Positions 32,584 through 42,232 of a DNA stretch of 64,000 bases are shown piece after piece. The stretch is from Caenimonas soli. GTDB lineage: Bacteria; Pseudomonadota; Gammaproteobacteria; Burkholderiales; Burkholderiaceae_C. Below the pieces are notes generated by a model. The model had not been told where the DNA came from and did not search any database. It saw only the letters and a list, made by a program, of their open reading frames with translations. The translations under genes and the position numbers were made by a program. The stretch's first letter is position 1; each line of letters opens with the position of its first letter. The stretch spans positions 186,001-250,000 of the forward strand of contig NZ_JABJVV010000009.1 of assembly GCF_013155545.1 (NCBI RefSeq). Reading direction: 5' to 3'.

Positions 32584-33003
32584 TTAGTGGCTGGCGCAGG
32601 CACTGCGGCGACCGCCGGCCGAAGCCGAGGGCCCGCCGGGCTTGGCCGCAGGTGTGCTGGTGTCGGAAGGCTTGGATGCCCCATCGGCCGGCTTTGCGGG
32701 CTCGGCGGTCTTGCCGGCCTCGGTCGTCTTGCCGGCCTCGGTCGTCTTGCCGGCTTCGGTCGTCTTGCCGGCTTCGGCGGGCTTGGCGCCGTCGGCAGCG
32801 GGGGTCGCAGGAGCGGCGCCGGAACCACGGAAATCGGTCGCGTACCAGCCCGAGCCCTTGAGCTGGAAGCCGGCGGCGGTCAGCTGCTTGCTGAATGTCG
32901 AAGCGCCGCAGGCCGGGCAAACCGTGAGCGGCGCGTCCGAGATTTTTTGCAGCGCGTCCTTGGCATGGCCGCAGGAGCCGCATTTGTACGCATAGATGGG
33001 CAT
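32584..33003 (-). CDS. FmdB-family zinc-ribbon protein with extended repeat tail
   Basis: A 139-residue protein. The N-terminal 60 residues are the FmdB zinc ribbon (MPIYAYKCGSCGH, then VCPACG) followed by GSGWYATDF. FmdB proteins are normally about 70-110 residues. Here the tail is longer and low-complexity, with a hexapeptide repeat AGKTTE in nearly perfect tandem (18-bp DNA unit, about 32700-32780), then Pro/Ala/Ser. The repeat is prone to length change by slippage. First gene of the aspS run. Confidence 0.88.
   Translation of the reverse strand: MPIYAYKCGSCGHAKDALQKISDAPLTVCPACGASTFSKQLTAAGFQLKGSGWYATDFRGSGAAPATPAADGAKPAEAGKTTEAGKTTEAGKTTEAGKTAEPAKPADGASKPSDTSTPAAKPGGPSASAGGRRSACASH
32700..32780. 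repeat. 18-bp tandem repeat inside the fmdB-like gene
   Basis: About four in-frame copies of an 18-base unit encoding AGKTTE. The copies differ only at a synonymous Ala codon position (gcctcg versus gcttcg on the plus strand) and drift at the ends. Because the unit is a multiple of three, copy-number change would alter tail length without a frameshift. Confidence 0.75.
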
Positions 33004-33040
33004 TGGCGCTAACGGAGGTAATTGAGGTGCAAAGCCTTCA

Positions 33041-33046
33041 ATTATA
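33041..33046 (-). promoter_or_regulatory. Perfect -10 element upstream of the fmdB-aspS run
   Basis: Reads TATAAT on the minus strand, 37 bases before the fmdB ATG. The nearest TTGAGT -35-like hexamer (33060-33065) is only 13 bases away, too close for a classical promoter, so a -35-independent or activated promoter is more likely. Supported only by the motif. Confidence 0.4.
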
Positions 33047-33085
33047 GGCGGGGGCTCAGACTCAACCCTGGCCCGCCTTATGTCC

Positions 33086-34558
33086 TCACTGGGGCGTCAA
33101 GCCCGCCATGGCCTTGCGCGGCTCCTGGCGGTTCCGCAGCATCTGGGGCGCCAGTGATCCCGCGACCATGCCGGCGAAGGCGGCAATCAGGCCGGCCAGC
33201 TGGCCCGGGAACGCCTTGCTCAGCTCCTCGCCGCCCACTTGCGGGAAGAACATCACCCAAACCGCGATCCCGGCTGCGACCGAGACGATGGCGCCCTGGG
33301 TGGTGGCGCGCTTCCAGTACAGGCCCATCACCAGCGGCACGAAGGCGGCGACCAGGGTGACCTGGTAGGCGGTGGACACCAGGTCGTAGATGGAGGTGCC
33401 CTTCATGGCGATGGCATAGGCCAGCACGACGCCGGTAAAGGCCACGATGGTCAGGCGCATGGCCAGCAGCTGCTGCCGGTCGGTCATGCCGGGGCGCAGG
33501 TTCTTCAGGATGTTCTCGACGAAGCTCGTCGAGGGCGCCAGCAGGGTGGCCGAGGAGGTGCTCTTGATGGCCGACAGCAGCGCGCCGAAGAACAGGATTT
33601 GCATCACCAGGGGCATCTTGGTCAGCACGAACGTCGGCAGCAGGCGCTGGTAATCGTTCTTGGCCAGCTCCATCGCGCCGTCGCCCATGACCACCACGGC
33701 GCTGGCAACGATGAACATGGGCACGAAGGCGAACAGGATGTAGCTCACCCCGCCGATGACCGCGCCGTTGCGCGCCGTGTCGGCGCTCTTGGCGGACATC
33801 ACGCGCTGGAAGACGTCCTGCTGGGGGATGGAGCCCAGCATCATGGTCAGCCCGGCCGCGATGAAAAACGCGATCTCGGTGAAGCTGGGTTGAGGGAAGA
33901 AGTTGAGCAGGTTCTGCGAGGTAACCATCGAGATCACCTGGCCCGAACCGCCCGCCAGGTCGCTGGCGAAAACAGCGATGACGGACATGCCGATCACCAA
34001 CACGATCATCTGGATGAAGTCGGTCCAGGCCACGGCCAGGAAGCCGCCGATGACCACATACACCAGCACCGCCATGGTGCCGACGATCATGCCGGTGGTT
34101 TCGGACATCGCGCCATTGGTGAGCACCGAGAAGACCAGGCCGAGCGCCGTGATCTGCGCCGCCACCCAGCCCAGGTAGCTCAGGATGATGGCGACCGAGC
34201 AGAACACCTCGATGCCGCGGCCGTAGCGCTGCCGATAGAAATCGCCGATGGTCAGCAGGTTCTGCTTGTACAGCTTCGCCGCGAAGAACAGCCCCACCAG
34301 CACCAGGCAGGTGCCGGCGCCGAACGGGTCCTCCACGACGGCGTTCAGGCCGCCCTGCACGAACTTGGCCGGGATCCCCATCACGGTTTCGGCGCCGAAC
34401 CAGGTCGCGAAGGTGGTCGTGACCACCATGATCAGGGGCAGGCGCCGGCCGGCAATGGCAAAGTCAGCCGTGTTCTTGATGCGGGTGCCGGCCCAGACGC
34501 CGAGGGCCAGGGTCCCCAGCAGGTACAGGACGACAAACGAGATCAGCGTGTAGTTCAT
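33086..34558 (-). CDS. Sodium:solute symporter (SSS family)
   Basis: A 490-residue polytopic membrane protein with about 13 transmembrane segments. SSS-family signatures include ADFAIAGRRLPLIMVVTTTFATWFG near the N-terminus, GGFLAVAWTDFIQMIVL near residue 168 and GALLSAIKSTSSATLLAPST near 318, which contains Na+-site residues. The family covers carboxylates, amino acids, sugars and urea; the substrate here cannot be told. Flanked by fmdB and ubiB without an obvious functional partner. Confidence 0.9.
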   Translation of the reverse strand: MNYTLISFVVLYLLGTLALGVWAGTRIKNTADFAIAGRRLPLIMVVTTTFATWFGAETVMGIPAKFVQGGLNAVVEDPFGAGTCLVLVGLFFAAKLYKQNLLTIGDFYRQRYGRGIEVFCSVAIILSYLGWVAAQITALGLVFSVLTNGAMSETTGMIVGTMAVLVYVVIGGFLAVAWTDFIQMIVLVIGMSVIAVFASDLAGGSGQVISMVTSQNLLNFFPQPSFTEIAFFIAAGLTMMLGSIPQQDVFQRVMSAKSADTARNGAVIGGVSYILFAFVPMFIVASAVVVMGDGAMELAKNDYQRLLPTFVLTKMPLVMQILFFGALLSAIKSTSSATLLAPSTSFVENILKNLRPGMTDRQQLLAMRLTIVAFTGVVLAYAIAMKGTSIYDLVSTAYQVTLVAAFVPLVMGLYWKRATTQGAIVSVAAGIAVWVMFFPQVGGEELSKAFPGQLAGLIAAFAGMVAGSLAPQMLRNRQEPRKAMAGLTPQ

Positions 34559-34614
34559 CGACGGCCCTCCAGCCAGCTCTTCCTGTCGAAATTATGCCCG
34601 AGGCTGAGGCGCAT

Positions 34615-36180
34615 TCAGAAGAAGCGCACTCGCACCACGATCTGCATGACGATCAATCCCAAGGCAAATCCGATACCGCCGTAGATAAGACTTTGCAGCA
34701 GCCGGTTGGTTCTTTTCTGCTCAGCCAGCAGTTCCAGCAGCTCGCGCCGGTCGTCCGCCGGTTTTTGCTGCAGGAACTGGTACAAGAGCCGCGGCAGCTC
34801 GGGCAGCAGCTTGGCGTAGCGCGGCGCCTGGTCGCGCAGTTCGTCCATCAGCTTTTGCGGGCCGACCTGTTCGAGCATCCACTTTTCCAGGAACGGCTTG
34901 GCGGTGTTCCACAGGTCCAGATCCGGGTCGAGCTGGCGGCCCAGGCCCTCGATGTTCAGCAGCGTCTTTTGCAGCAGCACCAGCTGGGGCTGGATCTCGA
35001 CCTGGAAGCGCCGCGAGGTCTGGAACAGGCGCATCAGCAGCATGCCCAGCGAAATCTCCTTGAGCGGGCGGTCGAAATACGGCTCACAGACCGAGCGCAC
35101 CGCCGCTTCGAGTTCGTCCACGCGCGTGTCGGGGGGCACCCAGCCCGACTCGATGTGCAGCTGTGCCACCCGCTTGTAGTCGCGCCGGAAGAACGCCGTG
35201 AAGTTCTGCGCCAGGTATTCCTTGTCGTGCTCGGTCAGCGTGCCCACGATGCCGAAGTCCAGCGAGATATAGCGCCCGAAGGTTGCGGGCTCGATGCTGA
35301 CCTGGATGTTGCCGGGATGCATGTCCGCGTGGAAAAAGCCGTCGCGAAACACCTGGGTGAAGAAGATGGTGACGCCGTCGCGCGCCAGCTGGCGGATATC
35401 GACGCCGGCCTGCCGCAGCCGCTCGAACTGGCTGATCGGAACGCCGTTCATGCGCTCCATCACGATCACGTCGGGGTGGCAGTAGTCCCAGTGCATTTCG
35501 GGAATCAGCACCAGGTTCAGGCCGTCCATGTTGCGGCGCAGCTGCGCGGCGCTGGCGGCCTCGCGCACCAGGTCCAGCTCGTCGTGCAGGTACTTGTCGA
35601 ATTCGGCGACCACCTCGCGCGGCTTCAGGCGCCGGCCGTCGGCCGACAGCCGCTCCAGCCAGCCCGCCATCATGCGCATCAGGCTCAAGTCTTTCTCGAT
35701 CACGGGCAGCATGCCCGGGCGCAGCACCTTCACCGCCACGTCGCGCAGGATGCCGCCCTTGTCGATCAGCGTCGCGAAGTGCACTTGCGCGATCGAGGCA
35801 CTGGCGACCGGCTCGCGCTCGAAGCTGGCGAAGATGGTGTCCACCGGACGGCGGAACGCCCGCTCTATGGTGGCGATGGCAACGCTGGAATCGAAGGGCG
35901 GCACGCGGTCCTGCAGCCGCGCGAGTTCGTCGGCCACGTCGGCCGGCAGCAGGTCGCGCCGGGTGGAGAGCACCTGGCCGAACTTCACGAAGATCGGCCC
36001 CAGGTGTTCCAGCGCCATGCGCAGGCGCTGGCCGCGCGGCGCCTTCAGGTTGCGGCCGAAGGAAAGGACACGGGCCATCGAACTCAGCCAGGGCCGCTGG
36101 AAGCTGTTGAGAACCAGCTCGTCCAGTCCGTAGCGCAACGCCACCCAGACGATGATGACCCCGCGCAGATAGCGCGTCAT
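34615..36180 (-). CDS. ubiB: Ubiquinone biosynthesis ATPase/kinase-like protein UbiB
   Basis: ABC1/ADCK atypical kinase-like protein needed for aerobic ubiquinone synthesis, 521 residues. It carries the family KxGQ motif ([11 protein letters not shown] near 65), the Ala-rich loop SIAQVHFA near 127, the catalytic HADMHPGN near 285 and DFGIVG near 308. Two membrane segments lie at the C-terminus (about 495-518). ATG 36180 overlaps the ubiJ stop by four bases. Part of the DUF971-ubiE-Tim44-ubiJ-ubiB run. Confidence 0.94.
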   Translation of the reverse strand: MTRYLRGVIIVWVALRYGLDELVLNSFQRPWLSSMARVLSFGRNLKAPRGQRLRMALEHLGPIFVKFGQVLSTRRDLLPADVADELARLQDRVPPFDSSVAIATIERAFRRPVDTIFASFEREPVASASIAQVHFATLIDKGGILRDVAVKVLRPGMLPVIEKDLSLMRMMAGWLERLSADGRRLKPREVVAEFDKYLHDELDLVREAASAAQLRRNMDGLNLVLIPEMHWDYCHPDVIVMERMNGVPISQFERLRQAGVDIRQLARDGVTIFFTQVFRDGFFHADMHPGNIQVSIEPATFGRYISLDFGIVGTLTEHDKEYLAQNFTAFFRRDYKRVAQLHIESGWVPPDTRVDELEAAVRSVCEPYFDRPLKEISLGMLLMRLFQTSRRFQVEIQPQLVLLQKTLLNIEGLGRQLDPDLDLWNTAKPFLEKWMLEQVGPQKLMDELRDQAPRYAKLLPELPRLLYQFLQQKPADDRRELLELLAEQKRTNRLLQSLIYGGIGFALGLIVMQIVVRVRFF

Positions 36181-36761
36181 GCCCCGGCCTGCCCTGAGCC
36201 GTTCGAAGCCTTCGGAGCCGGCGACGCCGCCGGCGGCTGGACCGGCGGCTGGGCCGCGAATTCGCGCAGCGCGGTCACCATCCGCCGTCCCACGTCGCCG
36301 ATGGCGTGTGCGGGGGCGTCGCCGACCAGCCGCGACAGGTCTTCCTCGAGGTCCCAGCGCACGTGCTCCACCAGCCAGTTGATCTCCGCGGCGAACTGCA
36401 CGTCGCCGGCGATGCGAACCGCCGGCTTGTCGCCCCGCAGCGCGGCCTGGGCCAGCTCCCAGGGCGACTCTTCGGTCACCGTGAGCGTAAGGTCCGGCTG
36501 GCCCCCATTCGGGGCGACGTCCAGCAGCCCGGCGGGCGTGGCCATCAGCCGCACGACGAAAACACGCCAGCGTGCCTCGACGACGCGGCCGGCCTGGCGC
36601 GCCAGCCGGGCCTGGGCCTCGGACTCCTGCATCAGCACGTGATTGGCGAGCAGCACGAGTCGCCGCTGCACTTCCTCCACCACCCACGCCGGGGGCTGAA
36701 GGCTGCTGGTCAGCCTGGAGAACAGGTCGTCCAGAAAAGGAAAAGGGGACTGTGTTGCCAT
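36177..36761 (-). CDS. ubiJ: Ubiquinone biosynthesis accessory factor UbiJ (SCP2 domain)
   Basis: Lipid-binding SCP2-fold accessory protein of the Ubi complex, 194 residues. The SCP2 core lies in the middle ([34 protein letters not shown] split over about 90-125). A conserved helical segment follows ([26 protein letters not shown]), then a Pro/Ala-rich tail. Its position between ubiE and ubiB is diagnostic. Confidence 0.88.
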   Translation of the reverse strand: MATQSPFPFLDDLFSRLTSSLQPPAWVVEEVQRRLVLLANHVLMQESEAQARLARQAGRVVEARWRVFVVRLMATPAGLLDVAPNGGQPDLTLTVTEESPWELAQAALRGDKPAVRIAGDVQFAAEINWLVEHVRWDLEEDLSRLVGDAPAHAIGDVGRRMVTALREFAAQPPVQPPAASPAPKASNGSGQAGA

Positions 36762-36791
36762 AGTCCCCGATTTTGACCTAAAGGCCGAGCA

Positions 36792-37781
36792 CTACTGGAG
36801 CGCCTGCACCCCCGCCACCAGCCAGCCGCTGTGGCCGGCCTTGGGCTTGGTCATGTTCCACACTTCGCGGAACGGGCTGGGCCCGGCGCCCGGCTCCTCG
36901 CGGATCATCCCGGAGAACTCCACGCTGGCCATGTAGTCTTGTCCCAAGTCTTCGATACCCAGCAGCTGCGCGTCGAGCATCACCACCTCGGTCTTGTTCG
37001 GCTGGCCGCCCAGGTGGCTTTCGCGCTCGTTCAGTTGCGACTTGATCTCGCCCAGCATGTCGTCCGTCATCATCGAGCGCAGGCTCGCGACGTCGGAGCG
37101 GTCCCAGGCGTCCTGGAGGGTGACGAAGTTGCGCTTGGCCGCGGCCACGAAGCCTTCGGTGTCGAAGCCCGGGGGCACGCCCCAGTTCTGCGATCCGGCC
37201 AAGGCCGCGCCGATCTGCACGCCGGCGCCCTGGCCCTTGCCCGCATCGAACGCCATGGCGTTGCGCTCCCACGGCCGGGCGGAGGCATCGTTGCCCACCT
37301 TGTCCGGGCTGTATTGCGGCGGCAGCGTGGGATTGTCGGCGCCGGCCCCCGCCCCCTGGAAGGCGAACGGCCGGTTCGGCGATTGGGCATTGCGGCGCGA
37401 CCGCATGATCATGCCGATCACGACCATGACGACCATCGCCAGCAAGGCGAACATCAGGAACTGGCCGAAAGCTTCGCCCAGGCCCAGCGAATGCGCCAGC
37501 CAGGCCAGGCCCAGGCCCGCGGCCAGGCCGCCGAGCATGGCGCCCCAGGGGCGCTTGGGCGCCGCCGCGGCTGCACCAGGATTGGCGCCGGGCTGCGCGG
37601 CAGGCGCGGCCTGGTTCTGTCCCTGGGCGGGCGTGGCAGGCTTGGCCGCCTCGCGTTGCGTCACGTTGCCCGATTGGCGTCCGACCGAGCCGCCACCCCC
37701 GAGGCGGCGGGCCGCCTCGGATTCGAAACTCGCGAAAGCCAGCACCGCCACCAGTGCCCATGACCAAATTCTCATACTCAT
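36792..37781 (-). CDS. Tim44-domain membrane protein
   Basis: A 329-residue protein: signal peptide (to about 20, SFESEAARR), a Gly/Ala/Gln/Pro-rich linker, two membrane segments (about 70-115), then a C-terminal Tim44-like domain (FVAAAKRNFVTLQDAWDRSDVASLRSMMTDDM near 215, then the VEFSGMIREE region). Start ATG 37781 follows GGAGG by four bases; a second ATG six bases later is possible. Found conserved next to the ubi genes of beta-proteobacteria; the function is unknown. Confidence 0.85.
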   Translation of the reverse strand: MSMRIWSWALVAVLAFASFESEAARRLGGGGSVGRQSGNVTQREAAKPATPAQGQNQAAPAAQPGANPGAAAAAPKRPWGAMLGGLAAGLGLAWLAHSLGLGEAFGQFLMFALLAMVVMVVIGMIMRSRRNAQSPNRPFAFQGAGAGADNPTLPPQYSPDKVGNDASARPWERNAMAFDAGKGQGAGVQIGAALAGSQNWGVPPGFDTEGFVAAAKRNFVTLQDAWDRSDVASLRSMMTDDMLGEIKSQLNERESHLGGQPNKTEVVMLDAQLLGIEDLGQDYMASVEFSGMIREEPGAGPSPFREVWNMTKPKAGHSGWLVAGVQALQ

Positions 37782-37806
37782 ATTGCCTCCATAAGGCGAA
37801 GCCGCC

Positions 37807-38538
37807 TCAACACTTGATTCCAACATGCAATGCCACTACGCCGCCTGTCAAATTGTGATAGTCCACATGGCCGAAACCCCTTTGCTTCATGAGGGTCTTC
37901 AGCTCTTCCTGGCCGGGGTGCATCCGAATCGACTCGGCCAGGTAGCGGTAACTGTCGCTATCGCCGGCCACCAGCCTGCCGAGTTGCGGCAGGATCTTGA
38001 ATGAATACCAGTCGTAGGCCTTCTCCAACGGCTTGGCGACCTTGGAAAACTCCAGCACCAGCAGCTTGCCACCGGGCTTGAGCACCCGGTTCATCTCCGC
38101 GAGGGCGCCGTCCTTGTGGGTCATGTTGCGCAGGCCGAAGGCCACGCTGACGAGATCGAAGCGGCCATCGGCAAAGGGAAGCTTCTCGGCATCGCAGACC
38201 ACGGTGGGCAGCGACACGCCGGCGTCGAGGAGCCGGTCGCGCCCGGTGCGCAGCATCGCCTCGTTGATGTCGGTGTGCACCACCTGGCCGGTGGCGCCGG
38301 CCTTCTTGGCGAACGCCAGCGCCAGGTCGCCCGTGCCGCCCGCGATATCCAGTACCTGCTGGCCCGGCCGCACGTTCGCCACGAGCACGGTGTAGGCCTT
38401 CCAGGCGCGATGCAATCCCATCGACATCAGGTCGTTCATCACGTCGTAGCGCGGCGCGACCGAATCGAACACACCGCGCACGCGGCGGGCCTTCTCTTGC
38501 TCGTCGACGGTTTCGAAGCCGAAATGGGTTTTGCTCAT
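37807..38538 (-). CDS. ubiE: Ubiquinone/menaquinone C-methyltransferase UbiE
   Basis: SAM-dependent C-methyltransferase of ubiquinone synthesis, 243 residues. SAM site [15 protein letters not shown] near residue 62, [13 protein letters not shown] near 90, and the UbiE signatures [17 protein letters not shown] near 30 and [16 protein letters not shown] near 148. It precedes the Tim44-like gene by 25 bases on the same strand and follows the DUF971 gene by 10. Confidence 0.95.
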   Translation of the reverse strand: MSKTHFGFETVDEQEKARRVRGVFDSVAPRYDVMNDLMSMGLHRAWKAYTVLVANVRPGQQVLDIAGGTGDLALAFAKKAGATGQVVHTDINEAMLRTGRDRLLDAGVSLPTVVCDAEKLPFADGRFDLVSVAFGLRNMTHKDGALAEMNRVLKPGGKLLVLEFSKVAKPLEKAYDWYSFKILPQLGRLVAGDSDSYRYLAESIRMHPGQEELKTLMKQRGFGHVDYHNLTGGVVALHVGIKC

Positions 38539-38548
38539 GTCGTGACGC

Positions 38549-38959
38549 TCAATGGCCGCAGGCGTGGCCGGCCTTCTCGGGCATGGGTGCGTCGCGTTCC
38601 ACGCCCGCTGCTTTCAGCCGGCGCTCGTAGTCGGCCCACAGCTGGGTCTGCTGGGAGCCCAGGAAGTAAAGGTAGTCCCAGGAGAAGATGCCGGTGTCGT
38701 GCCCATCGGAGAACGTGGGCTGCACTGCGTAATTGCCCACCGGCTCCAGGCCGGCGAGGTCCACGTTGCGCTTGCCGGTCTGCAGCACTTCCTGGCCCGG
38801 GCCATGGCCCTGCACTTCGGCCGACGGGGAATAGATGCGCATGAGTTCGAACGGAATCCGGAACTCGGCGCCGTCGGAAAAAACCACCTCGAGCACGCGC
38901 GACTGCCCATGCACGGTCAGGGAGCGCGGAGTGGGACTATCGGAAGTGAGACCGGCCAT
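38549..38959 (-). CDS. DUF971 domain protein
   Basis: A 136-residue protein of the DUF971 (gamma-butyrobetaine hydroxylase N-terminal-like) family: [29 protein letters not shown] in the first half and [26 protein letters not shown] in the second. These small domains are linked to iron-sulfur cluster insertion in some systems. A His/Cys-containing C-terminus (KAGHACGH) could bind metal. First gene of the ubi run. Confidence 0.88.
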   Translation of the reverse strand: MAGLTSDSPTPRSLTVHGQSRVLEVVFSDGAEFRIPFELMRIYSPSAEVQGHGPGQEVLQTGKRNVDLAGLEPVGNYAVQPTFSDGHDTGIFSWDYLYFLGSQQTQLWADYERRLKAAGVERDAPMPEKAGHACGH

Positions 38960-38983
38960 AGCCGGATTCTAGGCCCTGCCGCG

Positions 38984-40633
38984 TTAGAAGCGCATCGACA
39001 GGTTGACATAGAACCTGTCGTCGCCCTGTTGCGGCGCGGCGGAGTTCAAGGCGAGCGGCACGCGGCTGCCCTTGACCAGGCGCCCATAGTCCAGCGATAC
39101 GGCGAAAGGCTCCTTGGCAAAGCGCAGGCCCAGGCCGAGGCTGGCCAGACGGTCGCTCGAAGGCCTGTTGAAGCCGTCGGGGCTGTTGTTGCCCAGCCAG
39201 CCCGCATCCAGGAAGCCCAGCAGCCGCAGACCCGTTGCCAGTTCGGGGGTGGTGATTTCGAACGAAGCCGAAACACCCTTGTCGCCCGTGATCGGGCGGT
39301 CGATGCTGGTGCCGCGCACCGAGCCCACGCCGCCCAGGCCGAATTGCTCGCCCGAGATCAGCACGTCGGGGCTGTACTGGTACTGGCTGCGCGCCGACCA
39401 GATCCAGGTTTGCGCGAACGGGGCGGAGTAGCTGAGGCCGCCGCGCAAGGCCTTCCAGTGCACGGTGCTGATGCGCGGATCCTCGTTCTGATAGGACGCG
39501 AGGTCGTTGTTGCGGCCGCTGCCGGTATTGAACGCGAGGTCGACGTTGTAGGCCCGCACGGCCGCATCCGATTCGGTGCGTGCCGAATAGCCCAGGGTGA
39601 TGGGGCGGCTGCGCCGGTCCACGCCGACGACGATGCCGCTGATCTGCGTTGCGTCGAACACCTTGTCTTCGAGGCCGAAGGTCACATAGCTGCGCCGGCC
39701 GCCCTGGGGCGCCAGGTACAGGGTGTAGTTCACACCCAGCGTGTGGCCCGCGCCGGTGCTGGTGAAGGTGCCGAAGTTGCCCACCACGTCGGAGCGCGTG
39801 TAGCTGGCGCCGATCACGCCGCCCAGGCTGTACAGCGGCACCTTGTACGCCAGGCCCAGCTGCTTGACGTCTTCCGTACGCTCGATCGAGGTGGTGTAGG
39901 CGCCGACGAACTGGTGGTCCCGGTTGAACAGGTTGGTGTGGCCGCCCGATACCGTCAGGCGGTCGCGCCCGGACGATTCGGAGCCGGCATTGGACAGGCC
40001 CACGGCGAAAGTCCAGGGGCGGCTTTCCTTCACGGTGACGGTGGCCTCGATCTTGTCCGGCTCATCCGCTTCACGCAGGCCCACCTGGATCTGCTTGTTG
40101 GGGTTCTCGTTGGCGATGGCCGTCTGGATGGCCAGTGTCTTGAAATTGGGGCTGTGCCCTTCGCGCAACTCGGGCAGGCTACGGCGGATGTTGCCCTCGT
40201 CGTAGATGCTGCGCCCGTCCATGTTGACCTTGGCGACCGTGAACTTCACGATGGTCAGCGAAACGGTATCGCCCACTTCCTGCGGCGGCAGGGCCACGCG
40301 GTGCAACCCATAGCCCTTGTCGCGCAGCGCGGCTTCGAGGGCCGCGGTGGCCTTCTGCAATGTCTCTATGGTGGCGTCGGCCCGCAGGAAAGGCGCGAGC
40401 ACGCGGGTGGTCTCGCCGTCACCCAGCGGGTTGTCTCCGGTGACCTTGAAGCCCTTGATGGCAAAAACCGGGGATGGCGCGGCGGCTGCCATGGGGGCGG
40501 GGGCAGGCGCGGGAACCGGTGCGGGCGCCTGGGCCAACGCAGGGGCGGTTGCGGCCATCGCCGCCAAAGCCAGCACGCCAAGACGGGCGCGCCCGCCGCT
40601 GCGCGAACGGGGCGCACAAAACCCTGTGATCAT
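38984..40633 (-). CDS. TpsB/ShlB/FhaC-family outer-membrane transporter
   Basis: A 549-residue two-partner secretion translocator. Signal peptide (cut near 35, APALAQA), a Pro/Ala linker, POTRA domains (FAIKGFKVTGDNPLG near 58, then the VTLTIVKFTVAKVNMDGRS-type region) and a C-terminal 16-strand beta-barrel ending in Phe (FYVNLSMRF), the outer-membrane insertion signal. GAGGG lies five bases before ATG 40633. The upstream FecR-domain gene is on the same strand. No large TpsA exoprotein gene is in the window, so its cargo is unknown. Confidence 0.9.
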   Translation of the reverse strand: MITGFCAPRSRSGGRARLGVLALAAMAATAPALAQAPAPVPAPAPAPMAAAAPSPVFAIKGFKVTGDNPLGDGETTRVLAPFLRADATIETLQKATAALEAALRDKGYGLHRVALPPQEVGDTVSLTIVKFTVAKVNMDGRSIYDEGNIRRSLPELREGHSPNFKTLAIQTAIANENPNKQIQVGLREADEPDKIEATVTVKESRPWTFAVGLSNAGSESSGRDRLTVSGGHTNLFNRDHQFVGAYTTSIERTEDVKQLGLAYKVPLYSLGGVIGASYTRSDVVGNFGTFTSTGAGHTLGVNYTLYLAPQGGRRSYVTFGLEDKVFDATQISGIVVGVDRRSRPITLGYSARTESDAAVRAYNVDLAFNTGSGRNNDLASYQNEDPRISTVHWKALRGGLSYSAPFAQTWIWSARSQYQYSPDVLISGEQFGLGGVGSVRGTSIDRPITGDKGVSASFEITTPELATGLRLLGFLDAGWLGNNSPDGFNRPSSDRLASLGLGLRFAKEPFAVSLDYGRLVKGSRVPLALNSAAPQQGDDRFYVNLSMRF

Positions 40634-40685
40634 ATTTACCCTCGCCCCTCTTGTATTCAGATCCGGATGAGCAGGAATTCTCTCA

Positions 40686-42062
40686 CTACCTGCACTGGTT
40701 GTTCGGCCTCACGCCGGACTCGGCCAGCACGTTCACCAGCAGCGGATTCCTGGCGGTCGGCAGCGGGATGCGGTCGAAGTCGATGAACTTGGGAATGTTC
40801 ACCGGCCGCTTGGCGTCGCCGGCGTTGCCCGCGAAGCCGGCCTCGCCCTTGCCCAGGTGCAGGATTTCGCCGGCGGTCGCGATCTCGATGTGGCCGTCGC
40901 GGACGAACACGAAAAGGCCTTCCTCCGCATCGGAGACGTTGTCGCTGGAAAACAACTTGGGCGGCACGTTGACCGAATCGGGACGCGGACCGTCGATCGC
41001 CGGTTGGCTGTCGATGGGCCTGATGCCGCTGGGGGAAATGAACAGGCCCTGCCCCTCCTGCAGCACTTGCAAGGCGGTCTGCCCCGTCGGCGTGACGGCG
41101 ATGGAGCCCAGCCACGTGAAGAGCGTGAGGCCCGAGCCCGAATCGCCGGCTTCCCCGGCGCAAGCGCCGGTGCAATTGATATCCAGGCCGGTGCCGCGGA
41201 TGCCGATGGTGGCCGTGGCCGTGCTGAAGCCGACGTTACGGTTGTTGGCCTTGGCGATCAGGCCGGTGAGGGCCCGGACCGAGCCCTTGAGCACGGACAC
41301 CAGGAAGCGGCCGTCCCCGGCGTTCTGGTCGTCATAGACAAAGTTGTCCACGCGAAAGCGGGTGGTGGACCCCAGCGTGATCCGGGTGTCGTCGCGGAAC
41401 GCCAGCACGGCCCGCGTGCTGCTGCCGGTTTCGATCAGGTCGCCCGGGTAGATGCTGCCGCCATCGACCAGGCGGCGGCGCTGGCCGGCGCCGTCCACGG
41501 CGTTGACTTCGCCTTGGGCTGAAATGATCTTGGCGCTGGCCTGCACGGCGTTGGGGCGGGCGGCGGCGATCACGCGCGCCGACTCGGCGCCGCAATCGCG
41601 CGAGCACACACGGGCGTCGAAATCGGTGCCGCGAATGCCGATGGTGGCGGTGTTCGTCTGTACCTTGGCGGCATTGGGCGAATTCTTGGAAATCAGCCCC
41701 GTCACGGCCCGGAAGCCGCCGCGCACCAGCTGCATCAGCATGCTGTTGTCCGGCGCGTTCGCCTTGAATTGGTACTGCTGCAAGACCAGCTCGGAGTTGG
41801 GCCGCACGGTCATGCGGGTGCCGTCTTCCAGCTTGATGATGGCCGAGGCGCCGTCGGAGGTGGTGAGCCGGTCCCCTTCCTTCAGGGCCAGGCCCTTGCC
41901 CAGCGTGCGGGGCGTCTGGCCCGGCGTTTGGGCGAAGCCCACACCGCGGGCGAACTCGACTTCGCCGGCCGATTGCGCGCCGGCACCGGCGGCTGCGGCG
42001 AACAGGCAAATCCCCAGGATGGCGCGCGCCAGGGGCAATTTATTAATATTGGGGGCGACCAT
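40686..42062 (-). CDS. Exported protein with two FecR domains
   Basis: A 458-residue protein with a signal peptide (cut near 30, AGAGAQS). Two similar halves follow, each a FecR/LysM-like sandwich: GDRLTTSDGASAIIKLEDGTRMTV near 62 and GDLIETGSSTRAVLAFRDDTRITL near 205. Each is followed by the same TATIGIRGT element (near 139 and 286). This is an internal duplication. FecR proteins without a membrane segment are surface or periplasmic rather than sigma regulators. GGAGG precedes ATG 42062. It is the upstream partner of the TpsB gene, 52 bases away. Confidence 0.85.
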   Translation of the reverse strand: MVAPNINKLPLARAILGICLFAAAAGAGAQSAGEVEFARGVGFAQTPGQTPRTLGKGLALKEGDRLTTSDGASAIIKLEDGTRMTVRPNSELVLQQYQFKANAPDNSMLMQLVRGGFRAVTGLISKNSPNAAKVQTNTATIGIRGTDFDARVCSRDCGAESARVIAAARPNAVQASAKIISAQGEVNAVDGAGQRRRLVDGGSIYPGDLIETGSSTRAVLAFRDDTRITLGSTTRFRVDNFVYDDQNAGDGRFLVSVLKGSVRALTGLIAKANNRNVGFSTATATIGIRGTGLDINCTGACAGEAGDSGSGLTLFTWLGSIAVTPTGQTALQVLQEGQGLFISPSGIRPIDSQPAIDGPRPDSVNVPPKLFSSDNVSDAEEGLFVFVRDGHIEIATAGEILHLGKGEAGFAGNAGDAKRPVNIPKFIDFDRIPLPTARNPLLVNVLAESGVRPNNQCR

Positions 42063-42232
42063 GGCTCAATAACCTCCGGAAACCATTCTTTCCTCTGCAC
42101 ACCTCTGCTCATCGGGGTTATACACGGTTGCGCCACGTGCACCTACCCCCCGTTGGCCCATTCGCAGTGTCAACGGGAGGATTTCACGAAGCTGTGCAAT
42201 TTCCGGACCCGGGGCGCGCCCGGGCCCGCGCA

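Noticed and set aside
32642..32995. Open frame antisense to fmdB with VVLPAS repeats
   Set aside because: The repeats are only the complement of the AGKTTE coding repeat; there is no start signal or known domain.
42207..42223. GC hairpin after the giant oxidoreductase gene as terminator
   Set aside because: CCCGGG/CCCGGG around GCGCG folds well but has no T-run on either strand, so a terminator call is not justified.
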